The notes beneath the pieces were generated by a model that did no database searches, was not told the DNA's origin, and saw only the letters and a program-made list of their open reading frames with translations. A stretch of 64,000 bases of DNA, from NCBI RefSeq assembly GCF_963930865.1, contig NZ_CAWVOH010000001.1:1-64000 (forward strand), in the 5' to 3' direction. Below, piece by piece: positions 23,365 to 30,083 of the stretch. This DNA comes from Eupransor demetentiae (lineage in GTDB: Bacteria; Bacillota; Bacilli; Lactobacillales; Lactobacillaceae). The number at the start of each line of letters is the position of its first letter. The first letter of the stretch is position 1. Made by a program: the position numbers and the translations under genes.

Positions 23365-24058
23365 TTTGATCTAATTTCTTTTCGATTTGGGCCAAACGTT
23401 CTTCAATTCGGCTTAAGCTCTCTTCGATTTTGTCATTCTCGTTTTCCTGGTCTTGGTGAACGAAGAAGGAGGTCACGGTACTCGTGATACTTCCAATCAA
23501 GCCAATGCCGACGATCATGAGGATGCCGGCAACGACTTTTCCCAGAATTGTGTGGGGTGAAATGTCGCCGTAACCAACCGTCGTAGTCGTGGCGATTGCC
23601 CACCAAATGCCGTCACCAAAGCTTGTATCTTCTGACAAGGCGTAAACGCCGCCACCGAGCAGCATGATTGCAATGGCGGACAAAAGGACGTAGATGAAGC
23701 CGTTTGTTTTGAAGAAACGAGCGAAGTTCCCCTGTAATTTCTTAGAGAAACCAACAATGCGGACAACTTGTAGAATTTTGATAATTTTGACGGCTCGCGT
23801 AACACGGAAAATCGAGAAGATGGCATCAAAGGGCATGATGGCAATCAGGTCAAAAATATTCTTCTTGAAGAAATCCCATTTGTTTTTAGCCAGGGTGAAG
23901 CGTGTCACATAGTCAATCCAGAAGTAGAGCAGGATGGAATAGTTGATGAAGTTATAGGGCCAGTCGCTCATGTGGATGACGCCCGTGATGTCCAGCAGGG
24001 ATAAGAGAATCGCCACGATGGCTAGAACGAGGGATGCGAAATAATAGAGTGCTTTCAT
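23360..24058 (-). CDS. voltage-gated-type potassium channel
   Basis: About 232 residues from ATG 24058: six membrane helices, an S4-like helix with VTRAVKIIKILQVVRIV, the selectivity filter TTTTVGYGD and a C-terminal coiled coil EESLSRIEERLAQIEKKLDQ that could hold the tetramer. A longer frame to 24172 runs through an upstream terminator and was rejected; ATG 24073 is also possible. Neither start has a ribosome site. A TATACT box ends 6 nt before ATG 24058, so the mRNA may be leaderless. Confidence 0.9.
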   Translation of the reverse strand: MKALYYFASLVLAIVAILLSLLDITGVIHMSDWPYNFINYSILLYFWIDYVTRFTLAKNKWDFFKKNIFDLIAIMPFDAIFSIFRVTRAVKIIKILQVVRIVGFSKKLQGNFARFFKTNGFIYVLLSAIAIMLLGGGVYALSEDTSFGDGIWWAIATTTTVGYGDISPHTILGKVVAGILMIVGIGLIGSITSTVTSFFVHQDQENENDKIEESLSRIEERLAQIEKKLDQK

Positions 24059-24064
24059 AACTTT

Positions 24065-24070
24065 AGTATA
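24065..24070 (-). promoter_or_regulatory. candidate -10 of the potassium channel gene
   Basis: Minus-strand TATACT, 6 nt before ATG 24058 and immediately after the T-run of the upstream gene's terminator. No -35 is recognisable. Confidence 0.4.
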
Positions 24071-24073
24071 CAT

Positions 24074-24100
24074 AAAAAAGCCCGTGGGACGGGCTTTTTT
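24074..24100 (-). terminator. terminator of the sunset-domain gene
   Basis: Minus strand AAAAAAGCCCGT / ACGGGCTTTTTT (24100-24089 and 24085-24074), loop of 3 nt. Confidence 0.88.
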
Positions 24101-24101
24101 C

Positions 24102-24800
24102 TTAGCGTTGTGAACGGCGGTAGCCGGCATTGAGGGCTTCTTGTTCACTATTGAAATAGACGACGTTTCCACTATTCATATGGTAACTTTGTTGACCAGG
24201 CACGTGATAGACACGGGTACGTGAGTTACCAATGATTGCTCCTTGCGAAGCAGTATTATAGTCGTTTGCGGGCGCCTGATTTGCTGGCGCTGCCGGAGCA
24301 GGGGCAGGCGCTGCATTGATGGTTGAATTATTTTGGGATTCAGCTGCAGGTTGACTAGGAGCTGCGGTGTTAGCTGAAGATGATGAAGTGCTTGAAGTTT
24401 GCTTGCCCTTGGAAGTGCTGTGCTTCTTAGCAGAACTTGAACTAGATGAAGACTTCTTCTCATGAGAGCTCTTATGTTTTTTAACTGAGCTAGAATTTGA
24501 AGAGGAATTTTTCTTAGCAGATTTGTGTTTCTTTACGGAACTAGAACTGCTTGATGATTTTTCCTTTTCGCTGGAACTTGAACTTGATGAAGTAACCTTA
24601 GTAGCCGTTTGTGTTTGCGATGATTCTGAATCTTTTGAATCTGCAGTGGCACCCGTCATAATGAAGGTAAGAAGGGCAGCAACTGTGATACCGATTTTCT
24701 TTCCTCGCGAAGAACGTAAACCATTCTTTTTGTTCTTACGCCACAAAACAATGGCATAAATGATTACTGCTAAAAAAATTAAACAAAATATAGACGACAC
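24102..24800 (-). CDS. membrane-anchored Ser-rich protein with C-terminal sunset domain
   Basis: From GTG 24800 (after AGGAGAGAG) the product has 232 aa. The N-terminal anchor is FCLIFLAVIIYAIVLWRKNK, a second hydrophobic segment follows, then about 100 residues of Ser/Lys/Ala/Pro low complexity with three KKHKS-type blocks. The C-terminal about 40 residues, IIGNSRTRVYHVPGQQSYH...NSEQEALNAGYRRS, match the sunset domain seen at the end of some nucleases and surface proteins. The anchor is shared with the next gene upstream. Function unknown. Confidence 0.82.
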   Translation of the reverse strand: MSSIFCLIFLAVIIYAIVLWRKNKKNGLRSSRGKKIGITVAALLTFIMTGATADSKDSESSQTQTATKVTSSSSSSSEKEKSSSSSSSVKKHKSAKKNSSSNSSSVKKHKSSHEKKSSSSSSSAKKHSTSKGKQTSSTSSSSANTAAPSQPAAESQNNSTINAAPAPAPAAPANQAPANDYNTASQGAIIGNSRTRVYHVPGQQSYHMNSGNVVYFNSEQEALNAGYRRSQR

Positions 24801-24890
24801 TTTCTCTCTCCTGGAGCTTTTTGCGTGGTTCACTGCTTGCACGTAGAAGTTCGGTGGGGATGAATATGTATGCCCAAAAGGGCGTTGAAA

Positions 24891-25484
24891 TTAAGAAATC
24901 TTGTGAATGTTAACGATTTTAATCGTAGGATACTTTGTGTCATCTACTTTTGAATCTGATACAAACGATTTTTGCTTGCCCAGCAGGATCCCTTCGATAG
25001 ATACCTTATCGCCTTCTTTGAATCCTGATTTAGTATAGTCGGCTTGGAAATGTCCTGTATATAACTTAGAGTTCTGATCAGTAGATGCGGAAATCCAAAG
25101 ACCCTTGCCACCACTCAATGTCCCCAACTCTGCATTTTCCAGTTTGATGCTCTTACCAATATTTGATGATTTTTCAATATCATCTAAATCCCAGTTGTTG
25201 GCATTTTGTACGGCTTCTGCATCATTGTATTGATAATTTGTTTTGCTATCCGAAGTTTTCTTTTTAGATGATGAAGACTTCGATTTAGAACTACTTTGTG
25301 ATGACTTTGAATTGTCATCTGAATTTGACGATTGACTCCATATAATTAAGGCTACTAATGCCAACAGAGCTAACGAAATTTTCACTAATTTTGATGAATG
25401 TTGACCGTTCTTTTTATTTCTACGCCAAAGAACAATTGAATAGATGATGATTCCTAGAAATACTATACAAAAAAATGCTCCCAC
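24891..25484 (-). CDS. membrane-anchored protein with OB-fold-like C-terminus
   Basis: 197 residues from GTG 25484 (ribosome site AAGGAGAGAG, the same leader style as its neighbour). The anchor FCIVFLGIIIYSIVLWRRNKK is nearly the same as in the 24102-24800 protein. A Ser/Lys linker (about 55-80) follows, then a domain with IGKSIKLENAELGTLS and GFKEGDKVSIEGILLG that resembles tRNA_anti-like OB folds. Probably the C-terminal domain is outside the cell. Function unknown. Confidence 0.8.
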   Translation of the reverse strand: MGAFFCIVFLGIIIYSIVLWRRNKKNGQHSSKLVKISLALLALVALIIWSQSSNSDDNSKSSQSSSKSKSSSSKKKTSDSKTNYQYNDAEAVQNANNWDLDDIEKSSNIGKSIKLENAELGTLSGGKGLWISASTDQNSKLYTGHFQADYTKSGFKEGDKVSIEGILLGKQKSFVSDSKVDDTKYPTIKIVNIHKIS

Positions 25485-25515
25485 TGTTTCTCTCTCCTTG
25501 GTGAACTCTTTTAAA

Positions 25516-26307
25516 TCATAGACCTAATAGCTGTTTCTTCTTAACGTCAAATTCTTCTTGAGTGATGATTCCCTCATCAAGAAGAGATTTGAGTTTTCTT
25601 ATTTTTGTAAATGAATCATCTTGAGATTCGGCTTGTGGTTGACTGCTTTTATTGTCGTAAGAATCCATTGCCTGTCGGAGTTTATCAACCAAAATCGGAG
25701 CTGTTTCTTTGCTTACATTTTCAATTAAAGTTGTGTTGGCTCCATTGGTAATTGCAACATTAGCTAAAACAAGCTTCTTACTATATGAAACAGAGTTAAT
25801 GTGATTGAAAGGGAATTCTTTGAAATCAGAACCCCAGGTCCAATTATTGTTAACAAAAACAAGACGTTGATCAGTAAGTACAACTAAAACCGTTTTGGAA
25901 TCAGAAAAACCACTTGTCGCGTAAAGAATTGTTTCATTATCACGAAGAATTTCCAGTAGGTGTCTAACTTCTTTTTTAGTTCCAAAGAGATCACTGACAC
26001 CAGCTGCATCCATCTGAGCCTTAATTTTTAACATGTCTTCGTCATGTTGTTTCTGTGTTTCAGTACGATGTTCAGTTTTATAAGCCTGATTATCTTCTTT
26101 AACCTGATCTTTTGTGCGTGGCTGACCAGATTCAATGATTTCTTTGCATTCCTCTGCGGTGTGATGTTGAAACCAATCAACAGCAGAAAAAGCAGCGGGT
26201 TTTTCCAATGTTTTTGACGCACAGTTGAAATCAATATGACCGTCAGCAACTGTAGTTGATTTACCAAATCCTATTTTTTCATTACAAATTAAGCATTCCT
26301 TTGCCAT
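25516..26307 (-). CDS. zinc-ribbon / bacterial PH-like / SHOCT protein
   Basis: 263 residues. N-terminal CLICNEKIG with a later Cys forms a DUF4428-like zinc ribbon. The middle (about 110-215: NETILYATSGF, VLVVLTDQRLVFV, FPFNHINSVSYSK) is a bacterial pleckstrin-homology-like domain. The last 30 residues, IRKLKSLLDEGIITQEEFDVKK, are a SHOCT motif. No signal peptide is visible. Such proteins are common and uncharacterised. It stands at the head of the gene pair with Ser-rich anchors. Confidence 0.85.
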   Translation of the reverse strand: MAKECLICNEKIGFGKSTTVADGHIDFNCASKTLEKPAAFSAVDWFQHHTAEECKEIIESGQPRTKDQVKEDNQAYKTEHRTETQKQHDEDMLKIKAQMDAAGVSDLFGTKKEVRHLLEILRDNETILYATSGFSDSKTVLVVLTDQRLVFVNNNWTWGSDFKEFPFNHINSVSYSKKLVLANVAITNGANTTLIENVSKETAPILVDKLRQAMDSYDNKSSQPQAESQDDSFTKIRKLKSLLDEGIITQEEFDVKKKQLLGL

Positions 26308-26437
26308 AATTTCTTCTCTCTTTCCAATTAATTCGTGAGACCAAACACAAGTATTAATTATAAGACATAAAGTGCTAATGTATTATTATAATTATCAATT
26401 TTGTACAAAGCTGAACACACTTCATAAATTTGTCATC

Positions 26438-26471
26438 AAAAAAGCCCACCAGCCATCCGGCCAGCGGGCTT
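26438..26471 (-). terminator. terminator of the minus-strand gene ending at 26482
   Basis: On the minus strand AGCCCGCTGGCC / GGCTGGTGGGCT (several G-T pairs), loop GGAT, then TTTTTT. Confidence 0.75.
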
Positions 26472-26481
26472 CCTTTATATC

Positions 26482-26853
26482 TTATTGTTTATGCGTCACA
26501 ATCCGGCCCTTAATCATCCAGGAACCGTTGTACTTGACGGCCTTCATGACTTGGAACTTGACGTGCTTGCCCTTTTTCAATCCGCTTTGCTTAGCTTCGG
26601 GGAAGAAGTTCAAGTGCTTACCGGCCTGAATAACTTGGCCGTATTCCTTATCACTTTTGACCTTGAGAATGTCAACGTCGATAACCTTACCGTACAAGTT
26701 GTCCTTATCGTTCAAGGCGCTTTCGGCTTGGGTCGTCGTGTAGTCGACGGGGATGTGGTAGTGATCGTATACGCTGTAGGCGTTGTAACCAATCAAGCCG
26801 ACACAGACAATGCCGACCAACCAGTAAATCCATTTTTTAGAAAACTTAGACAT
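26482..26853 (-). CDS. small anchored protein, OB-fold-like
   Basis: 123 residues from ATG 26853, chosen because AAGGAGAGA lies just upstream; a further in-frame ATG at 26880 has none. One membrane helix (about 6-27, WIYWLVGIVCVGLIGYNAYS) is followed by a beta-rich domain, LYGKVIDVDILKVKS ... LKKGKHVKFQVMKA, reminiscent of the OB-like domain of the 24891 gene. Probably faces outward. Function unknown. Confidence 0.75.
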   Translation of the reverse strand: MSKFSKKWIYWLVGIVCVGLIGYNAYSVYDHYHIPVDYTTTQAESALNDKDNLYGKVIDVDILKVKSDKEYGQVIQAGKHLNFFPEAKQSGLKKGKHVKFQVMKAVKYNGSWMIKGRIVTHKQ

Positions 26854-26913
26854 TAAATATCTCTCCTTAGTGTGAGACAAAAGCTCGTCTCACTCGTATC
26901 ATTCACTAGACCC

Positions 26914-27465
26914 TTACTTCAAGTCCACGGTAATGTGGAGTGAATCACCGTCACGGTTGACCTTAACAACTAACTTCAAGTTGTCGTCGGGGTTCGCCTG
27001 CGTCGTAATGTCACCGGAAACAGAGTCATTCTGAGCTAGGCTACCACCGGTAAATCCGCTGGCTTGCGCATTCTGGCCCAGACTCGTCTGGTTACCATCG
27101 TCGTCAAGCGAGAAGTTGTTCGGATTGTAGGAAACATCGCTGCTACCCTTGTTGGCCATGGAGACGTTAACCTTGACGAACTTCTTACCATCTTCCGCCT
27201 TTTGATCACCATCAGTGTCACTGTAGGAAATGTTGTTAACGCGGTATAGGAAGCCGTTGTGGTCAGCAGTTTGTCCGACCTTCAGAGTTGAAGTTGGGAT
27301 GCTCTTCACCGGCGCAACCGTCTCGTGCTTAACAGGCTTTTTAAAGGTTAAGTCACCGATTTCGGCGAGGACAATCACAACCAGGATAATGGTTGAAAGA
27401 ATGAACCAGCCGTGCCGATAGAAAGGCACATGATATTCGGTTTCAGTTGTATTTACTTCGTTCAT
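26914..27465 (-). CDS. DUF4352-type membrane-anchored protein
   Basis: 183 residues. A membrane helix at about 19-38 (GWFILSTIILVVIVLAEIG) precedes an immunoglobulin-like DUF4352 domain: VGQTADHNGFLYRVNNISYS, GKKFVKVNVSMANKGSSDVSY and the terminal VNRDGDSLHITVDLK. DUF4352 proteins are usually extracytoplasmic. AGAGGTT precedes ATG 27465. It lies 61 nt upstream of the 26482-26853 gene, with the same orientation. Confidence 0.85.
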   Translation of the reverse strand: MNEVNTTETEYHVPFYRHGWFILSTIILVVIVLAEIGDLTFKKPVKHETVAPVKSIPTSTLKVGQTADHNGFLYRVNNISYSDTDGDQKAEDGKKFVKVNVSMANKGSSDVSYNPNNFSLDDDGNQTSLGQNAQASGFTGGSLAQNDSVSGDITTQANPDDNLKLVVKVNRDGDSLHITVDLK

Positions 27466-27531
27466 CTGTAAACCTCTGTTACCATTATAAATGATTTTAG
27501 CGGAAAGGTCTCTTTAAAAAAATTTAAACTT

Positions 27532-27540
27532 TGCTAAAAT
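27532..27540 (+). promoter_or_regulatory. extended -10 promoter of the secreted C39-type gene
   Basis: TGC then TAAAAT (27535-27540), 27 nt before the start at 27568. Confidence 0.6.
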
Positions 27541-27567
27541 AGAGCTGTATCGAAAAAGGAGAGAGAA

Positions 27568-28650
27568 ATGTTAAAGAGTATTTATGGTTTGTCAGCCCTC
27601 GGTGTGGCCGGATTACTTTTGTCCGGTGCATCAGTGGCTAACGCTGATAGTAATAATGATGCTTTGCCTGGAGACCCACAAGCGGCCTTCGTGATGCCAG
27701 CCTTTTTGCCGGGTGCAATCTGGGATAAGGCTGCCCAAGAACCCGTTTCATATGGAAATGATGCACTTGTTGCACCAACTAATTCAAATGGTACGGAAGT
27801 AGTTCCTGACCACTACATTCCTGGTCAAACTTGGAATGGCGAAAAGCAGGTTAACGAACCAGTTGTCACGTCAAACAATGAGGCAACGCCGAGTAGTAAC
27901 TCAGCCAATGCCAGCACAAACAATTCAACTTCCGTAAACCCACACAACATTCCTGGTGTTGTTCGTGATGTCAACAAGTTTGCCACGAACAATGGGGATG
28001 TTTACTACTTCGGTAACAATGGCGAAGTTGTGACTGGTGATCAGACTATCAACGGTCATCAAGTTCATTTTTTCAACGATGGTAAGCTCGACTGGAACAG
28101 TGTAAATGTCGATTTGCCTCATGATTTCTACAACCAAAACGAAGAGGGTGCCCCTGAAGGCTGTGAGGGAACTTCTTTCCAAATGGCCCTTTCTGCAAAG
28201 GGTAAGCAGGTGCCTTCATTGAAGGATATCTACAACACTATCGGCTACGGTTGGGATGTTCCTGCCAACGAAGGTTTCCACGGTAACCCATTTGGTTGGG
28301 GTGCTGACGAAACGCAGACTGTTCTTGCAGCCCCATTGGCGAACAAGTTGAATGATGTTTACGGTGTTAAGACGGTCGACATGACTGGCGCAAGCATCGG
28401 TGACGTGATCTCACAGTTGATGCAAGGTAACCCTGTGATTACTTATATCCCATGGGATTTGAAGATTACGGGTAAGAACAATTTGCACGTCCAGGTCATT
28501 ACTGGCTATGCAAATGGTAACTTCATCATTGCTGATCCATTGCGTCATGCGGATTACCAACTGCCAGTTGATGATTGGTACTACTTGAATCAAAACATCC
28601 AACCGCTTGGTTTTTCTGCCCCACAAGGCATGAACGTTGCGGTTCAATAA
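27568..28650 (+). CDS. secreted C39-like cysteine peptidase with wall-binding-like repeats
   Basis: 360 residues with a signal peptide (about 1-26, cleavage after ANA). Residues 46-60 and 83-99 share a PG-x-x-W motif that recurs weakly near 128. Residues 143-175 (GDVYYFGNNGEVVTGDQ, HFFNDGK) resemble glucan/choline-binding repeats. The C-terminal domain is Peptidase_C39_2-like with Cys199 (EGCEGTS), His307 (LHVQV) and Asp323 (IADPL). It may be exported and wall-associated. Family relatives are common in Leuconostocaceae and mostly unstudied. AAAGGAGAGAG precedes the ATG. Confidence 0.85.
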   Translation: MLKSIYGLSALGVAGLLLSGASVANADSNNDALPGDPQAAFVMPAFLPGAIWDKAAQEPVSYGNDALVAPTNSNGTEVVPDHYIPGQTWNGEKQVNEPVVTSNNEATPSSNSANASTNNSTSVNPHNIPGVVRDVNKFATNNGDVYYFGNNGEVVTGDQTINGHQVHFFNDGKLDWNSVNVDLPHDFYNQNEEGAPEGCEGTSFQMALSAKGKQVPSLKDIYNTIGYGWDVPANEGFHGNPFGWGADETQTVLAAPLANKLNDVYGVKTVDMTGASIGDVISQLMQGNPVITYIPWDLKITGKNNLHVQVITGYANGNFIIADPLRHADYQLPVDDWYYLNQNIQPLGFSAPQGMNVAVQ

Positions 28651-28660
28651 TAACTAATAA

Positions 28661-28697
28661 AAAAGGCTACTATCCGAAAGGACAGTAGCTTTTTTTA
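28661..28697 (+). terminator. terminator of the C39-type gene
   Basis: AAGGCTACTATCC / GGACAGTAGCTT with GAAA loop (one bulge, one mismatch) and a T-run. It overlaps the stop of the convergent small gene. Confidence 0.8.
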
Positions 28698-28874
28698 TTG
28701 GATGGCGTTGATAATAACCAAAGCACACCCAGCTAGGAAAACCAGAGTTCCCCAAACAAGCTGAGTAATCAGTGAATGGTCACGAAAATATGCGCGCACC
28801 CAGGGGAGAAATGAGCCCAACACCAAGAGTAAAATACCCAAGATGATTAGGGCTAGACCGAAAAGTCCAAGCAT
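28695..28874 (-). CDS. 59-residue membrane protein
   Basis: Read on the minus strand from ATG 28874, with GAAGG 8 nt upstream, the frame encodes MLGLFGLALIILGILLLVLG, a short basic loop with WVRAYFRDHS, and a second helix TLVFLAGCALVII, ending INAIQ and TAA. Two membrane helices with about 12 residues between them, and clean start and stop, support a real gene. Function unknown. It is below common ORF length cut-offs. Confidence 0.7.
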   Translation of the reverse strand: MLGLFGLALIILGILLLVLGSFLPWVRAYFRDHSLITQLVWGTLVFLAGCALVIINAIQ

Positions 28875-28971
28875 GTGGCGCCTTCTTTCTGAAAGGGTGG
28901 AATTGGTTTACGAATGTTCTTCTATATTCTAGCCGATATCGCCCGGCGAAATATTAAAAAAAGTCTTAAGT

Positions 28972-29005
28972 AAAAGGATGCCTGTTAAAAACAGACATCC
29001 TTTTG
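28972..29005. terminator. terminator of the 45-residue gene
   Basis: AAAAGGATG (28972-28980) / CATCCTTTT (28996-29004) plus inner CTGT/ACAG. Symmetric, so it could act in both directions. Confidence 0.8.
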
Positions 29006-29006
29006 G

Positions 29007-29144
29007 TCAGAGTAGAAAGGCGTAGCCGAACATGCAAAAGACGGCTATCACGCCAATCAAGATAAACCACCAACGGAAATAGACCGGGAAGTCACCCTTT
29101 GATTCCAATTCTTCGTCGCGTTCTTCTTTTGATTCCTTCGTCAT
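29007..29144 (-). CDS. 45-residue single-pass membrane protein
   Basis: From ATG 29144, with TTAGGAGC upstream, the frame reads a highly charged N-terminus MTKESKEERDEELESKGDFP, then the helix YFRWWFILIGVIAVFCMFGY and AFLL, ending TGA. A good ribosome site, an amphipathic layout and a following terminator support expression. Function unknown; not similar to the 59-residue neighbour. Confidence 0.7.
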   Translation of the reverse strand: MTKESKEERDEELESKGDFPVYFRWWFILIGVIAVFCMFGYAFLL

Positions 29145-29292
29145 AATTGCTCCTAAGTTTCTCTTTTCTACTATTGTAACAGCCTAACTTTCAAAAAATG
29201 GACAAATACGAATGCTATTATAACGCCTATGTTACAAAGGCTTTTCAATCTCTTTACTTTTCCTATATTAAACGAAAATTAAAGTCCGGAGA
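29145..29292. other. AT-rich interval without a gene
   Basis: No ORF or strong structure is visible. It contains the upstream region of the 45-residue gene on the minus strand and leads to the promoter of the candidate RNA at 29308. Confidence 0.4.
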
Positions 29293-29301
29293 TGCTATAC
29301 T
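29293..29301 (+). promoter_or_regulatory. extended -10 promoter of a candidate RNA
   Basis: TGC followed by TATACT (29296-29301). The predicted start is near 29308. No clear -35. Confidence 0.55.
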
Positions 29302-29307
29302 ATCTAA

Positions 29308-29465
29308 GTTATCTTTATCCTCTTTCTAGAACTGAATTGATTTGGCATTTACCTACACCGCTCCTTGCGAGCGCCTAGTATATACACTCCAGTTTTCTAC
29401 TTAATTGTCGTAGTAATGTAAGTCCAAGCCAACGGTAAGCATCCTGCCCAGGGTGCTTATTTTTG
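29308..29465 (+). ncRNA. candidate structured RNA, family not recognised
   Basis: About 158 nt between an extended -10 and a terminator hairpin AAGCATCCT (29437-29445) / AGGGTGCTT (29450-29458) followed by ATTTTTG. It has no plausible ORF. TAGAACTG near 29327 can pair with CAGTTTTCTA near 29391-29400, enclosing a small CGCTC/GAGCG hairpin near 29371-29385. I do not recognise 6S, SRP, tmRNA or RNase P signatures. Confidence 0.45.
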
Positions 29466-29471
29466 TCTTCA

Positions 29472-29497
29472 AAAAGCCCAATATGAGGGCTTTTTTA
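29472..29497. terminator. bidirectional terminator before the Nudix gene end
   Basis: AAAAAGCCC and GGGCTTTTTT around an AATATGA loop. On the minus strand it ends the Nudix gene; on the plus strand it backs up the candidate RNA. Confidence 0.8.
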
Positions 29498-29989
29498 TTT
29501 GTTATGGTCAACAATCCAAGGTTGGTCGGATTCTTCGTTTTCTTTGACGACACGAGCCAAGGTATCTTGAGCGGCCGGCACAAACATCTTAGGGGTTGGG
29601 TGAATGGGGACGAAACGAGCGTCCAAGGTTTCGTCACCGTCAACCTTGAGTTCGCCGCCGATTAATTTCACTTCAAAACCGATGGCAATCGTTTCCTGGG
29701 CATCGCCCCAGGAGTTTTTCTCAGTGACATTACTGGAGAGACCGATGATGCGGACGACTTCAACATCCAAGTTGGTTTCTTCTTTGAATTCGCGGACTAC
29801 GGCCTGCATGGGTGAGTCGCCATACTCTAGGTAGCCACCGGGAAAGCCCCAGCCTACATCTGAGTCACCACGTTTTTCCAGGAGAATGGCATCGCGCTTA
29901 TCATTCCATAAGACGCCGAAGGCCGAGACGAAAATCATGCCTTCGTGACCGACTTTTTCACGCATCCGAGCAATATAGTTTTTATCCAT
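29495..29989 (-). CDS. Nudix hydrolase
   Basis: 164 residues. The Nudix box is visible as GGYLEYGDSPMQAVV then REFKEETNL. The metal-binding REFxEE is intact, while the usual upstream Glu is Asp and the closing Gly is Asn. Members hydrolyse nucleoside diphosphate derivatives; the substrate cannot be read from sequence. AAGGAAGGT precedes ATG 29989. It is divergent from tgt. Confidence 0.9.
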   Translation of the reverse strand: MDKNYIARMREKVGHEGMIFVSAFGVLWNDKRDAILLEKRGDSDVGWGFPGGYLEYGDSPMQAVVREFKEETNLDVEVVRIIGLSSNVTEKNSWGDAQETIAIGFEVKLIGGELKVDGDETLDARFVPIHPTPKMFVPAAQDTLARVVKENEESDQPWIVDHNK

Positions 29990-30023
29990 AAGATTGACCT
30001 TCCTTTGTTCCCATCATAACAAA

Positions 30024-30050
30024 TGGACACCGGTGCGGCCATGTTATAAT
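30024..30050 (+). promoter_or_regulatory. promoter of tgt
   Basis: Extended -10 TGT plus TATAAT (30045-30050). A -35-like TGGACA at 30024-30029 has a short 15-bp spacer. Confidence 0.65.
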
Positions 30051-30083
30051 AGGAAAAGAATTTACGAAGAAAGCTGGTAGGGC

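Noticed and set aside
24059..24172. N-terminal extension of the K+ channel to 24172
   Set aside because: It would translate through a terminator and the end of the neighbouring gene and has no ribosome site.
24300..24620. Repetitive sequence resembling a repeat array
   Set aside because: The repeats are Ser/Lys codon repeats in frame within a protein linker, with no uniform repeat-spacer pattern; not CRISPR.
29401..29643. 80-codon minus-strand ORF over the candidate RNA terminator and Nudix gene end
   Set aside because: It overlaps two terminators and the Nudix frame, with no ribosome site.
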